Shown here in pieces: positions 9,021-18,004 of a stretch of 64,000 nucleotides of DNA; the stretch's first letter is position 1, and each line of letters starts with the position of its first letter. The DNA lies in assembly GCA_964563395.1 (NCBI GenBank), contig CAZLWK010000009.1:70816-134815 (forward strand). The letters run 5' to 3'. The notes below the pieces were generated by a model. The model was not told where the DNA came from. It saw nothing but the letters and a program-made list of their open reading frames with translations, and did not search any database. Origin of the DNA: JBEVOS01 sp964563395. Lineage in GTDB: Bacteria; Pseudomonadota; Alphaproteobacteria; Caulobacterales; Aquidulcibacteraceae. Both the position numbers and the translations under genes were made by a program.

Positions 9021-9989
9021 CTAATTCATCATCTCGCTGATCTGGATCATGGCGGGGCCCATGATCACCATGAACAGCACCGGCAGGAAGAATACGATCA
9101 TCGGCACGGTGAGCTTCGCGGGAAGGGCCGCGGCCTTTTTCTCCGCCTCCGAGAGGCGCAGTTCGCGATTTTCCTTCGCCATCACGCGCAGAGCCGAGCC
9201 GATGGGCGTGCCGTATTTCTCGGCCTGCGTCAGCGCCAGCGCGACGGATTTGACACCGGGGTGATTGGTGCGGCGCGCCAAATTTTCATACGCCATGCGG
9301 CGCTCAGGCAGATAGGAGAGCTCGGCCGTCGTCAGCGAGAATTCCTCGGCGAGCTCCACCGAAGCGGGCGCGATTTCCTGGCCGACGCGCTGGAGCGCCA
9401 TTTCCACGGACATGCCGCTTTCCACGCAGATCAGCATCATGTCGAGGCTGTCGGGGAAGGCGCGCATGATGTTCTCGCGCCGCTTCTGCGCGCGATTGGT
9501 CAGATAAAGATTGGGGCCGTAGAAGCCGAGCGCCACGGCCGCGGCCACGATGACCATGTTGAAGTTTGGCGGAACGCCGACCTTCTCGCCGAACACGCTC
9601 ACATAGAAGAACGAGCCGAGGCCGAACGCGATCGGCAGTACGGCGCGGTAGAAATAGAACATCGTCTGCGCCGCCTGGCCGCGAAGGCCGGCGCGCACCA
9701 AATTTTCAGCCAGCTTGTCGTCCGCCAGGCGCCGCTGCAATTGCAGCCGCTCCACCAGCGACGAGGCGAATTGGTTGGCGTTGGGGCGCACGAGTGTTTG
9801 ATTGTTGAGCTCGGCGCGAGAGCGCTTGCGCAATTCCTCGCGCCGCTTGGCGACTTCCTTCAAGCGCGCGCCGAGCTTGTCCTCGGCGAGGAGAGGGCTC
9901 GCCACCGTGACGATTGTGGCGAAGCAGGCGATGGCGGCGAGCGCGCCTGCGACATTGAGCGGATCGGTTACGACCTCGATGAAGTTCAT
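9021..9989 (-). CDS. tadC: TadC, inner-membrane platform protein of the Tad pilus
   Basis: A 322-residue type II secretion F-domain protein (cpaH/tadC). It has an N-terminal transmembrane segment (about 12-34), a pair near 110-165, the T2SSF domain with FPDSLDMMLICVESGMSVEMALQRVGQEI, and a C-terminal hydrophobic helix KLTVPMIVFFLPVLFMVIMG. TadB and TadC form the membrane base that couples the CpaF ATPase to pilin extrusion. It is the last gene of the operon, 7 bp after tadB. Confidence 0.93.
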   Translation of the reverse strand: MNFIEVVTDPLNVAGALAAIACFATIVTVASPLLAEDKLGARLKEVAKRREELRKRSRAELNNQTLVRPNANQFASSLVERLQLQRRLADDKLAENLVRAGLRGQAAQTMFYFYRAVLPIAFGLGSFFYVSVFGEKVGVPPNFNMVIVAAAVALGFYGPNLYLTNRAQKRRENIMRAFPDSLDMMLICVESGMSVEMALQRVGQEIAPASVELAEEFSLTTAELSYLPERRMAYENLARRTNHPGVKSVALALTQAEKYGTPIGSALRVMAKENRELRLSEAEKKAAALPAKLTVPMIVFFLPVLFMVIMGPAMIQISEMMN

Positions 9990-9996
9990 GGCCGCC

Positions 9997-10974
9997 TCAG
10001 AACTTGAAATTGATCATCGAGCGCATCGTGAAGATGCCGGTGCCCATGAGAACGGCTGCGCCGAGCAGGATGAGATGCCCTGTGGAATGGGTCCAGAGGA
10101 TCGAGATGTATTGCGGGCGCGTGACATAGACGACCGCCATGACCACGAAGGGCAGTGAGCCGATAATCATCGCCGACGCCTTCGCTTCCGACGAGAGCGC
10201 CTTGACCTTTTCGCGCATCAGCTTGCGGGCGCGCAGCACGGTGGAAAGGTTGCCAAGGGATTCCGAGAGGTTGCCGCCGGTCTTTTGCTGGATCAGCAGC
10301 ACGATCATGAAGAAGTTCACTTCCGGCAGCGGCATGTGTTCGTACATGCGCTGCAGATTTTGCTCCAGCGGCACACCCATGGCTTGCCCATCGACCACGG
10401 CGCGGAATTCCTTGCGCAAGGGATCGGGGCTTTCGTCCGCGATGATGCGTAGGCACTGATTGAGCGGCAGGCCGGATTTCACGCCGCGCACGATGACGTC
10501 GATCGCATCGGCGAGCTGATTGGAGAATTTCTTTTGCCGCGCGCCGATCATGAATGAAAGCGCCCAGCGCGGCAGGCCGAGACCGCCGATCACGAGGCCC
10601 ATGATCGGCGCGATGAAACCTGGCACGATCATATAGCCGGCGATGGCGAGGACGACGCCCACGCCGGCTGAAACCGCCCAAAACGTGGTGAGCGAGGCGT
10701 CAATGCCCGCTTGCGACAATTGCCCCTTGATCGAGACACGGCGCTTGCGGGACTGCTTTTCATTGTTGGCGAGGTCCTTGAGCGCTTCCTGCGTCGATTG
10801 GCGGCGCTTGATCGCCACCGTGTCGGGAACATCGCGGCGCTTGGCGCTGCGCGCGCCGACAGCCTTGACGCGCTTGGCCGCGCGCTGGCTTTGCTGCTGG
10901 CCGCCGAACGCGAACGCAACTGCGCCGATCGAGATGAAGGCGAGCGCGGCGATGAGGAGTGCGGGATCCATCAA
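9997..10974 (-). CDS. tadB: TadB, inner-membrane platform protein of the Tad pilus
   Basis: A 325-residue T2SSF-domain protein (cpaG/tadB), paralogous to TadC. It has an N-terminal membrane helix (DPALLIAALAFISIGAVAFA), two central helices near 105-150, the F domain with QLADAIDVIVRGVKSGLPLNQCL, and a C-terminal pair of helices. It overlaps the end of cpaF by 4 bp (ATGA-type coupling), which indicates co-translation. Role: platform partner of TadC. Confidence 0.93.
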   Translation of the reverse strand: MMDPALLIAALAFISIGAVAFAFGGQQQSQRAAKRVKAVGARSAKRRDVPDTVAIKRRQSTQEALKDLANNEKQSRKRRVSIKGQLSQAGIDASLTTFWAVSAGVGVVLAIAGYMIVPGFIAPIMGLVIGGLGLPRWALSFMIGARQKKFSNQLADAIDVIVRGVKSGLPLNQCLRIIADESPDPLRKEFRAVVDGQAMGVPLEQNLQRMYEHMPLPEVNFFMIVLLIQQKTGGNLSESLGNLSTVLRARKLMREKVKALSSEAKASAMIIGSLPFVVMAVVYVTRPQYISILWTHSTGHLILLGAAVLMGTGIFTMRSMINFKF

Positions 10975-12473
10975 GCCTGCTCCGCTTCGTCCAGCGCCTG
11001 GGCGAGTTCCTTTTCAAGGCCGAAATAGCGCGCGCGCTCCCAAAAGCGCGGACGGCCGACGCCAGTCGAGCGGTGGCGGCCGATGATGCGCCCGTTCTGA
11101 TCCTCGCCTTGAATTTCGTAAAGCAGCAGATCTTGCGTGACGATGGTTTCGCCTTCGAGGCCCATCACTTCGGTGATCTGCGTGATGCGGCGTGAGCCAT
11201 CGCGCAGGCGCGCAGCCTGGATGACGACGTCGACCGCCGCGACGATGATTTCGCGAATGGTCTTGGGCGGCAGCGAAAAGCCGCCCATGGTGATCATGCT
11301 TTCAAGACGCGAGAGCGCTTCGCGCGGCGTGTTGGCGTGGAGCGTGCCCATCGAGCCGTCATGGCCCGTATTCATGGCCTGCAAGAGGTCGAAACTCTCC
11401 GGGCCGCGGACTTCGCCGACGATGATCCGGTCCGGTCGCATGCGAAGGCAGTTCTTGACGAGGTCGCGCATCGACACGGCGCCCGACCCTTCAAGGTTCG
11501 GCGGGCGCGTTTCCAGACGCACCACATGGGGCTGCTGCAATTGAAGTTCAGCCGCGTCCTCGCAGGTGATCACGCGCTCATCGGGATCGATGAAGGCGGT
11601 GAGCGTGTTGAGAAGGGTGGTCTTGCCCGAGCCCGTGCCGCCCGAGATCAGCACATTGCATCGGCAGGCGCCAATGATCTGCAGGATGCGCGCGCCGGCC
11701 GGCGAGATCGAGCCGAACTCGACGAGATTGGCGAGGCGCAGCTTGTCGCGGCGAAATTTCCGGATGGTGAGCGTGGGGCCGTCGATTGCGAGCGGCGGGA
11801 CGATGACGTTGACACGGCTGCCGTCTGGAAGGCGTGCGTCGCAAATCGGTGAGCTTTCATCGACGCGCCGGCCGACCTGGCTCACGATCCGCTGGCAGAT
11901 GTTCATCAATTGCCCATTGTCGCGGAAGCGGATCCCCGTCTTGGAGACCTTCCCGTTGACTTCGATGAACACGCTCGACGCGCCATTGACCATGATGTCG
12001 GCGATGTCGTCGCGCGCCAGCAGGGGCTCAAGCGGGCCATAGCCCAGAACGTCATTGCAGATGTCGTCGAGCAGGCTTTCCTGCTCGGCGATCGACATGA
12101 CGACGTTCTTGATCGAGATGATTTCAGCGACGATATCGCGAATTTCGTCGCGCGCGCTTTCAGGATCGAGCTGCGCCAATTGCGCCAGATCGATGGTTTC
12201 GATCAGCGCGTTGAAGATCGTGGATTTGACCCGGTAATAGGCCTCCGAGCGGAATTCCGGCGTTTCGGTCTGCTCCGCCGAAGGCGTGGGCACACGCTGC
12301 CTGGGCTGCGGCGCGGGCGCGGCGGGCGCGGACGCAGGCTTCGTAGATGATGCGGCAGGCTTTGGCGCAGCGGGCGGCGGCGCCGGCGCGCGCGTCTGCG
12401 CGGGCGCCGCGACGCGCGATATGTCCGGCGTCGGCGTCGTCTCCGCCTGGCTGCGCTTGCCGAACATGGACAC
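10971..12473 (-). CDS. cpaF: CpaF/TadA, secretion ATPase of the Tad pilus
   Basis: A 500-residue hexameric traffic ATPase of the TadA/CpaF type. About 70 N-terminal residues are Pro/Ala-rich linker. Then comes the CpaF core with a Walker A motif GGTGSGKTTLLN (Lys284), the Asp box and ITCEDAAELQLQ region, Walker B-like MRPDRIIVGEVRG and the His box GHDGSMGTLHANTPREALSRLE. It powers pilus extension, and probably retraction, at the inner membrane. It is separated from cpaE by 3 bp and overlaps tadB by 4 bp. Confidence 0.96.
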   Translation of the reverse strand: MSMFGKRSQAETTPTPDISRVAAPAQTRAPAPPPAAPKPAASSTKPASAPAAPAPQPRQRVPTPSAEQTETPEFRSEAYYRVKSTIFNALIETIDLAQLAQLDPESARDEIRDIVAEIISIKNVVMSIAEQESLLDDICNDVLGYGPLEPLLARDDIADIMVNGASSVFIEVNGKVSKTGIRFRDNGQLMNICQRIVSQVGRRVDESSPICDARLPDGSRVNVIVPPLAIDGPTLTIRKFRRDKLRLANLVEFGSISPAGARILQIIGACRCNVLISGGTGSGKTTLLNTLTAFIDPDERVITCEDAAELQLQQPHVVRLETRPPNLEGSGAVSMRDLVKNCLRMRPDRIIVGEVRGPESFDLLQAMNTGHDGSMGTLHANTPREALSRLESMITMGGFSLPPKTIREIIVAAVDVVIQAARLRDGSRRITQITEVMGLEGETIVTQDLLLYEIQGEDQNGRIIGRHRSTGVGRPRFWERARYFGLEKELAQALDEAEQA

Positions 12474-12476
12474 GGT

Positions 12477-13898
12477 CTATTTCCTCAAGAAAGACGGAAG
12501 ACGGACGGAGAGTTGCGCCTTCTTGACCTCGGGCGGCTTGCGCCCCGTGATATTGGCCGCCAGCGTGTCGATGGTGAGCGCGATCTTCGAGGCCGCCATG
12601 ACCTCGCCGATCATTTGGCCATTGTTCGCCGCCATGCCGAACAGCGGCGGATCGAACGCGATCGAGGCGATCGGTTCAGCGCCCAGCGCTTCGGCGAAAT
12701 CCTTGAGCGGAATTTCCGGGCGTTTCGGCACGCCCGTCATGTTGAGCACCACGTTGGGCGACGCATCATAGGGGCGCATCGCCTTTAGGAGGTCGATGAT
12801 GTTCTTGCTGTTGCGCAGGGAAGCCAGATCGGGGCTGGCGACGATCAGCACGTCGTCCGAGGCAAGCAGCGTCTGCTTGATCCAGGACGTCCAGGAATGG
12901 GGCAAGTCCAGCACGATGAACGGGCTGGTGCGCCGCACGCGGTCGATCACGGTTTCGAACGCGGTGGGATCGAGTTCGAACTCACGCTCGAGCGTGGCCG
13001 GCGCGGTCAGCATTTGCAGGCGCTGCGTGTGCTTCGTCGTCAGACGCTCAAGCAGGACATCGTCGACACGGTCGGGCGAAAGAAGCGCGTCGGCGATGGA
13101 TTGCGGCGGATCCTGGTTGAAATCGAGCGCCGCGGTGCCGAAGGAGAGATCGAGGTCGATCAAGGTGGCGCCTGCTTGCTGACGCTCCGCGATCGACCAG
13201 GCGAGATTGTGCGCGATCGTGGAGGCGCCGACGCCGCCGCGCGCGCCGATCACGGACACGACACGCCCCGCGAACGGCTTTTCCGCATTTACATAAAGCT
13301 GGCAGATGGTGCGGATCAGCTCGACCGGCTGGATCGGCGGCACCACGTATTCGCTTACGCCGCGCCGCATCAGCTCGCGGAAGAGGGCGATGTCGTTGAC
13401 GGCGCCGAAGATAACGACCTTCGTGCCTTCCTCGATCACCTCGGCGAGCCGATCGAGGCTGCGCAGCATCTGCGCGCCCTGTTGCACGGTGTCGATGATG
13501 AGAAGGTTCGGGCTCGCTTGCGAGGCGAACCGCGTCAGCGCGGCCTCGATGCCGCCCAGCTCCACCACCATTTCCGCCTTGGCGAGACGGCGATCCTGCG
13601 CGACCGCTTGGATGAGACGCGCGATTTCAGGCCGATCGCACGCGGCGTGAATGGTGATCCGCGGAATGGGCTGCTCGGTGAGCCGCCCGTCATCCATCAT
13701 CGGCGGCGCATGCAGGCCGAAGGGGTCTTCGCCTTCGCCCTCCATCTCCATCGGCAAATCCTCGTTCGCCGCGTCGAAGGGGGGCGGGGCCGCTTCCTCA
13801 AGCTCCCCTAGGCCAAAGGTTTCGTCGTCCTCGAGAACGAATTCTTCTTCGTCCTCGTTCGGCAGCGACCAGCTGGATTCGGCTTGCGATCCGCTCAT
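12477..13898 (-). CDS. cpaE: CpaE/TadZ, polar localisation ATPase of the Tad pilus
   Basis: A 473-residue MinD/ParA-like protein that places the pilus machine, at the cell pole in Caulobacter. It has an acidic N-terminus (EEEFVLEDDETFGLGE), a receiver-like domain (about 75-190) and a ParA domain with the deviant Walker A GARGGVGASTIAHN near residue 215. LIDLDLSFGTAALDF (Walker A') and FIVLDLPHSWTSW (Walker B) follow. The receiver-like domain has no obvious phospho-acceptor context and is probably atypical. It is 11 bp downstream of cpaD. Confidence 0.94.
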   Translation of the reverse strand: MSGSQAESSWSLPNEDEEEFVLEDDETFGLGELEEAAPPPFDAANEDLPMEMEGEGEDPFGLHAPPMMDDGRLTEQPIPRITIHAACDRPEIARLIQAVAQDRRLAKAEMVVELGGIEAALTRFASQASPNLLIIDTVQQGAQMLRSLDRLAEVIEEGTKVVIFGAVNDIALFRELMRRGVSEYVVPPIQPVELIRTICQLYVNAEKPFAGRVVSVIGARGGVGASTIAHNLAWSIAERQQAGATLIDLDLSFGTAALDFNQDPPQSIADALLSPDRVDDVLLERLTTKHTQRLQMLTAPATLEREFELDPTAFETVIDRVRRTSPFIVLDLPHSWTSWIKQTLLASDDVLIVASPDLASLRNSKNIIDLLKAMRPYDASPNVVLNMTGVPKRPEIPLKDFAEALGAEPIASIAFDPPLFGMAANNGQMIGEVMAASKIALTIDTLAANITGRKPPEVKKAQLSVRLPSFLRK

Positions 13899-13909
13899 CT
13901 CGTCGTCCT

Positions 13910-14608
13910 CTAGCGCGCCACTGTGCTGATGGAGACGCGCTCATCGGGCGAGCGCGTCGCATGGGTCGGCTGGCCGGCGCGATAGCGCCCCATCATGGTC
14001 GCACGGCGCGCGCCGTCGCGCGTGGTCTCTTCACGCGGCGCGAGCAGATCGTGCGGGTCCTCGATCAAGGCCGCCAGATTGGCCTGATTGGAGCAGCCGA
14101 AGCTGTCATAGGCCTGATTGTTGGATTGATGCGCGAGGTCCTGGCGCGCGATCGAGAGGCAATCCGGGGCGGTCGCTTCAAAGCGCGTATAGGTCAATAC
14201 GATCGGGGCATCGGCCGCGCCCGTCGCATCGTAGGTGGAGCCGGCGATGGAGACATAGGGCACGCCATGTTCCGCGAGCCGCATGCGCGCTTCGTGGGCG
14301 AGCCGCGCGGCTGCGTCGGCGTTCGCCCCATTGGCCGGCACGCTCAGGATCAGCGGACCATGGCCCGCGCGCGCATAAGCGCCGGCGAAGCGGTCGAGCT
14401 CGGCCAGCATCGCGGGCGATAGCGTCATGTCGCCGGCGCTGACCGGCACGTCGAGCCGCGCGCCGGCTTCAGCCACACTGATGCGATGTTCGTCCGCGCG
14501 AGAGGCGGTGTTGGAGACGATGGTCTCCTTGGGAATCCCAGCGCAGGCGGAAAGTGCGGCCGCGGCGCCAAGGCTTGCAATCCATGCGTTTCTCATATCG
14601 CGCCTCAC
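13910..14608 (-). CDS. cpaD: CpaD-like pilus assembly lipoprotein
   Basis: A 232-residue lipoprotein with lipobox LSAC (Cys22). The CpaD family core follows, including HRISVAEAGARLDVPVSAGD, a periplasmic segment that resembles OmpA-like or peptidoglycan-binding elements, and the paired cysteines in PDCLSIARQDLAHQSNNQAYDSFGCSNQANLAALIEDP typical of CpaD. It is thought to help the secretin in the outer membrane. It overlaps cpaC by 4 bp, so it is translationally coupled. Confidence 0.9.
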   Translation of the reverse strand: MRRDMRNAWIASLGAAAALSACAGIPKETIVSNTASRADEHRISVAEAGARLDVPVSAGDMTLSPAMLAELDRFAGAYARAGHGPLILSVPANGANADAAARLAHEARMRLAEHGVPYVSIAGSTYDATGAADAPIVLTYTRFEATAPDCLSIARQDLAHQSNNQAYDSFGCSNQANLAALIEDPHDLLAPREETTRDGARRATMMGRYRAGQPTHATRSPDERVSISTVAR

Positions 14609-16311
14609 GGAATGACGTGGCCGGCCTGGCCGTGTAATTGCCCTTGCTGACCGTCGGTCTCGGCGTCTTGACCGCGATAGACCGCGTTCAAGCGTCCAAG
14701 GAACATCGCCTGGCCTTCGGTCGGGTTGCGGAAGCCGTCCGCCGGCGTGCGCAGGCGCTCCGGACTGGTCGGCGTCACGAGATAGGGCGTGACGATAATG
14801 ACGAGTTCGGATTCGTTGTTCTGGAAATCGCGCGAGCGGAACAGCGTTCCGAGCACAGGCGTGTTCATCGCGCCGGGTATGCCTTCGATGGCGTGGCGCG
14901 TGCTCTCGCGGATCAAGCCCGCCATCACGATCGCGCCGCCGGAAGGCATTTCCACTGTCGTCTCCGCGCGGCGCACCTGCAGCGCCGGGATGGTGATGCC
15001 GCGAATGAGCGTCGTGGTGCCGTCCGCGTTGCGGATCGAGGTGTCGCCCGTGCTGATGGCGCCTTCGCTGGTGAGCTCGCTGACCTCGGTGGACAGCTTC
15101 AGCGAAATGCGTCCGCCCGAGAGCACCACAGGCGTCACCGCGAGGCCCACGCCGAACGGCTTGAACTCGACGGAGATTTCACCGTCGTCGGAACTGACCG
15201 GCACGGGGAATTCGCCGCCCGCGAGGAAGCGCGCCGCTTCGCCCGAAATCGCCGTGAGGTTCGGCTCGGCGAGGATGCGCAAAAGGCCGGCCCGCTCGAA
15301 CGCTTCGATGGTGGCGTCGGTGCGGCGCGTCTGCTGCGTGCGCGCCGAGCCAAATGTCTCGGTGTCGTCGATCAGCTCCGGGGTGCCGCCATTGTCGTAG
15401 GCGTAACCGCCCACGCCGCCAGAGCCGGCGCCCGCGCCCGTTCCGGAATTTCCACTCGGATAGGTGAGCGAGCCGGGCACCAGAATGTTGTCGACCGATC
15501 CGCCGCTCGCGGTCACGCCGCCAAGAATTGAGCCGGCGATGGAGAAGCCGTTGGACGTGGCGACATTGACGAAATCGTCCTCGCCCAGAAGCGAATTGGC
15601 GATCTCGTCATAATTCAGGTTCACGCCGAGCTGACGCACCAGGGTGCGGCTCATTTCGACAACGCGCACGCGCACCAGCACCTGCTCGCTGCCTTCGACT
15701 TGAATAAGGTTTATGATGCGGGGGCGATGACCGCCGACGGCCGATGTGCCCGCCGTGCCGGGGCCGCCTGGAACGCCGCTGGTTTCACCCGCGCCTTGAC
15801 CGCCGGCGGAGCCGATGAAGGTTTCCGCGATCTGCACGGCCATGTCCGCTTCGGCGGCGCTGCGCACCGTGCCGGCCAGCACGATCGATCCGTTGATCGC
15901 CTCGGCGCGCACTTGCATGCCGGACGAATGCCGCGCGAGCACGTCGTTCAAGGGCGCGACGTCGGGCTCCACGCGGATTTCGAGATTGGCGATCTGACGC
16001 CCGGCCGAGTCGAAGAAGAAAGCGTTGGTCTGACCTATGGCGCGGCCGATGACATAGAAGCGCCGCGACGTGCGCACGACCGCGTCCGCGATCTGCGGGT
16101 TCGACAACATCACGTCGCGCGCGTCCGCCGGCAGATCGACGATGGCCGATTTGCCCCAAGGCAGAACCAAGGCTGTCGCGGTAGCGCCGCTACGTCCCTG
16201 GTTGATGCGAATGGCGGAGGCGTCTTGCGCTACGGCGATGGGCGCGGCTGGATAGACGGCCATCAGCGCTGAAAGCGCGACAGCCAGCGGCGCCTTGCGG
16301 GTCTTGTTCAA
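14605..16311 (-). CDS. cpaC: CpaC/RcpA, outer-membrane secretin of the Tad pilus
   Basis: A 568-residue secretin. It has a signal peptide (about residues 1-29, ending AVAQ), a pilus-assembly N-terminal domain (about 33-110) and a BON-type domain (VRAEAINGSIVLAGTVRSAAEADMAVQIAETF). A Gly-rich linker follows, then the secretin domain with FLAGGEFPVPVSSDDG, EFKPFGVGLAVTPVVLSGGRISLKL and EMPSGGAIVMAGLI. It forms the ring through which the Flp pilus leaves the cell. It overlaps cpaB by 4 bp and cpaD by 4 bp. Confidence 0.95.
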   Translation of the reverse strand: MNKTRKAPLAVALSALMAVYPAAPIAVAQDASAIRINQGRSGATATALVLPWGKSAIVDLPADARDVMLSNPQIADAVVRTSRRFYVIGRAIGQTNAFFFDSAGRQIANLEIRVEPDVAPLNDVLARHSSGMQVRAEAINGSIVLAGTVRSAAEADMAVQIAETFIGSAGGQGAGETSGVPGGPGTAGTSAVGGHRPRIINLIQVEGSEQVLVRVRVVEMSRTLVRQLGVNLNYDEIANSLLGEDDFVNVATSNGFSIAGSILGGVTASGGSVDNILVPGSLTYPSGNSGTGAGAGSGGVGGYAYDNGGTPELIDDTETFGSARTQQTRRTDATIEAFERAGLLRILAEPNLTAISGEAARFLAGGEFPVPVSSDDGEISVEFKPFGVGLAVTPVVLSGGRISLKLSTEVSELTSEGAISTGDTSIRNADGTTTLIRGITIPALQVRRAETTVEMPSGGAIVMAGLIRESTRHAIEGIPGAMNTPVLGTLFRSRDFQNNESELVIIVTPYLVTPTSPERLRTPADGFRNPTEGQAMFLGRLNAVYRGQDAETDGQQGQLHGQAGHVIP

Positions 16312-17108
16312 CGGGAGCCCCCCATGACGCGGCCGAACGTGTGAAAGAGAATGCCGCCCGTATCGTCCGCGCCGCCTTGCGCGGAGGAGGGCGCGGGGCC
16401 GGTTTCCTGCGCGACGCTGCGCAATGCGAGCGAGATATCGCCCGCCATGTCCGCCTGCGCGAGGCGACGTGCATCGCCTTGGTTCAATTCAAGCACGGCC
16501 ACGGTCGGCTCGAGCCGTTGCGGCCCGTCGCCGCTCGTTTGCGGCTGCGTGTGCTCATCGAGCGCGAGCACGCGCACGTCGGTGAGAATGATGCTGGAGC
16601 GGATCGCTTCGCCGGAGCCGCTCTCGCTCTCCACGTCGATCTTCTGCGTCAAGACCACGTCGACGCGATCATTCGGCTGAATGAAGCCGCCGGCGGCGGT
16701 GGCGGGATCGACCTCGACGGAGACGGCGCGATAGCCGGGCTCAAGCACGGCGGCCATGAAGCCACGCCCGTCCGGCAGAACGATGGAGCCTTCCGTAACA
16801 GGCTCGCCGGCAAGGAAGGTGCGCCGCGTCACCGCGCCCTGCAATTCCGTCAACGCCTCGGGACGCGCCTCCTGCGTCACGAATTGCTCGCCCACGGATT
16901 CCTCGGGAAAGAGCCGCCACGCCAAATCGCCGCTGCTGAGCGCGACGCCCTGGCCGATCTCGCGCGTGGCCACAAGAACATAGCCGCCCGCGACAGGCGC
17001 GCTCTCTTCTTCGGGCGCCGAGTTCGCGTTCATGCCGCGAATAAGCAAGAGCGCGCCGATCGCGGCGATCGCCGCAACCGCTAGAATGATCAGCTGTCGC
17101 GCTGACAT
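16308..17108 (-). CDS. cpaB: CpaB/RcpC, Tad pilus assembly protein
   Basis: A 266-residue protein with an N-terminal membrane helix (LIILAVAAIAAIGALLLIRG), a SAF domain (about 44-105, GYVLVATREIGQGVALSSGDL) and the RcpC/CpaB domain with YRAVSVEVDPATAAGGFIQPNDRVDVVLTQK. It probably works in the periplasm with the secretin. It is the first gene of the tightly coupled cpaB-tadC operon. A 61-bp gap separates it from cpaA, and a CtrA-like sequence lies there. Confidence 0.93.
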   Translation of the reverse strand: MSARQLIILAVAAIAAIGALLLIRGMNANSAPEEESAPVAGGYVLVATREIGQGVALSSGDLAWRLFPEESVGEQFVTQEARPEALTELQGAVTRRTFLAGEPVTEGSIVLPDGRGFMAAVLEPGYRAVSVEVDPATAAGGFIQPNDRVDVVLTQKIDVESESGSGEAIRSSIILTDVRVLALDEHTQPQTSGDGPQRLEPTVAVLELNQGDARRLAQADMAGDISLALRSVAQETGPAPSSAQGGADDTGGILFHTFGRVMGGSR

Positions 17109-17168
17109 GCGTGGACCCTCTCGGTGATTCGCCTATTGGCCGCGTTGCGGGACCACATCATGCGTATG

Positions 17169-17185
17169 GCTAAGGCGTGGTTAAT
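17169..17185. promoter_or_regulatory. Candidate CtrA-binding site upstream of cpaB
   Basis: Read on the - strand the site is TTAA-N7-TTAG (17170-17184), one mismatch from the CtrA consensus TTAA-N7-TTAA. It lies 62-76 bp upstream of the cpaB start and overlaps the cpaA stop codon. Pilus genes are CtrA targets in Caulobacter. The assignment here is inference from a short motif. Confidence 0.35.
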
Positions 17186-17682
17186 GCGTGCGCCGCGCCT
17201 GGATCGGCGCCAAGGCCGAGCGCCGCGAGCCCGCCAATCGCGATCGCCACGCCATAAGGCACGCCGCCTTTCGGCTGAAGCAGGCGATTGAGAAAGGCGG
17301 GGCGCGCGGGATCCGGCTTGGCGTATTTGCGCGCGATGAGCAGCGACAGCGCGAGGAGGCCGCCGCTCAAGGTCGTGAAAAGCGCGAACGCGGTGAAGGC
17401 GCCCAGGCCCGTCCAAACGGCGGCCGCGGCGATCAATTTGGCGTCGCCGCCGCCGAAAACGCCGGCTTGAAAAAGGAGAAAGCCCACGCCCAGCATCAGA
17501 ACGCCGAAACCAAGATGCAGGCCGATCAGCGTGAGCGGCGCATCCTGCGCCAGCGCCACGATTGGAAACGCGCCAGCCAAGGCGATGGAGACCCAGTTCG
17601 GAATGGTCATCGAGGCGACATCGGACGCGGCGGCGTAAAGCAGAAGGCTCGCGGCGATCGCCAAGGGGAGAGCGTCAAGCAT
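17170..17682 (-). CDS. cpaA: CpaA/TadV prepilin peptidase
   Basis: A 170-residue A24-type aspartic prepilin peptidase that cleaves the Flp pilin and TadE-like leader peptides. The catalytic Asp residues are Asp21 (AAASDVASMTIPNW) and Asp80 in the GxGD motif FGGGDAKL. Six hydrophobic segments fit the compact TadV form, which lacks the N-methylating domain. The start at 17682 (MLDALPLAIAAS) puts a membrane helix right at the N-terminus. An earlier start at 17742 would overlap the pilin terminator and is rejected. Confidence 0.9.
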   Translation of the reverse strand: MLDALPLAIAASLLLYAAASDVASMTIPNWVSIALAGAFPIVALAQDAPLTLIGLHLGFGVLMLGVGFLLFQAGVFGGGDAKLIAAAAVWTGLGAFTAFALFTTLSGGLLALSLLIARKYAKPDPARPAFLNRLLQPKGGVPYGVAIAIGGLAALGLGADPGAAHALTTP

Positions 17683-17740
17683 CGTGGCGACTAGAGACGC
17701 CGCGCCGGTTTCCGAAAGATGAAGGCGCGGGCAAGGGCGC

Positions 17741-17770
17741 AAAACAAAAGCCGCCCGTTTCCGGGCGGCT
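17741..17770 (-). terminator. Rho-independent terminator after the pilin gene
   Basis: On the - strand a perfect 9-bp stem (AGCCGCCCG with CGGGCGGCT, loop GAAA, 17749-17770) is followed by TTTGTTTT. It sits 51 bp after the pilA stop, so it should end the abundant pilin transcript before cpaA. Confidence 0.85.
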
Positions 17771-17792
17771 TAAGCTGCATAAGGGATGCGTG

Positions 17793-17812
17793 GCCGGCGC
17801 TTGCGCGCCGGC
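17793..17812 (-). other. GC-rich hairpin in the pilA 3' untranslated region
   Basis: A perfect 8-bp inverted repeat (GCCGGCGC and GCGCCGGC, 4-base loop) lies 10 bp after the pilin stop codon. There is no T-run after it, so it is not a terminator on its own. With the terminator at 17741-17770 it gives the mRNA a double 3' hairpin, which may protect it from exonucleases (inference). Confidence 0.5.
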
Positions 17813-17821
17813 TTTGCGATC

Positions 17822-17989
17822 TTACTTCGTGCCGATTTCGGTGGCGATGTAGTCGAAGTTCGACTCGATGTTCGTGCCGAGCGTCGACACCGCCGAGATG
17901 ATCACAACCGCGATGAGGGCGGCGATCAGGCCGTACTCGATCGCCGTGGCGCCGTCTTCGTTCTTCAGAAACTTCTTCAAGGTCTTCAT
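17822..17989 (-). CDS. pilA: Flp-family type IVb pilin
   Basis: A 55-residue Flp pilin. The short leader MKTLKKFLKNEDG ends at Gly13, the prepilin peptidase cleavage point, and the mature N-terminus ATAIEYGLIAALIAVVIIS has Glu at +5 and Tyr at +6, the hallmark of Flp pilins. The hydrophobic helix is the pilus core, and the tail ends SNFDYIATEIGTK. GGAG lies 8 bases before the start. The leader mRNA and 3' end are both structured, and the gene has its own terminator ahead of cpaA. It is the major structural subunit of the pilus encoded by the surrounding tad genes. Confidence 0.95.
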   Translation of the reverse strand: MKTLKKFLKNEDGATAIEYGLIAALIAVVIISAVSTLGTNIESNFDYIATEIGTK

Positions 17990-18004
17990 TTCAATAGCTC
18001 CGCT

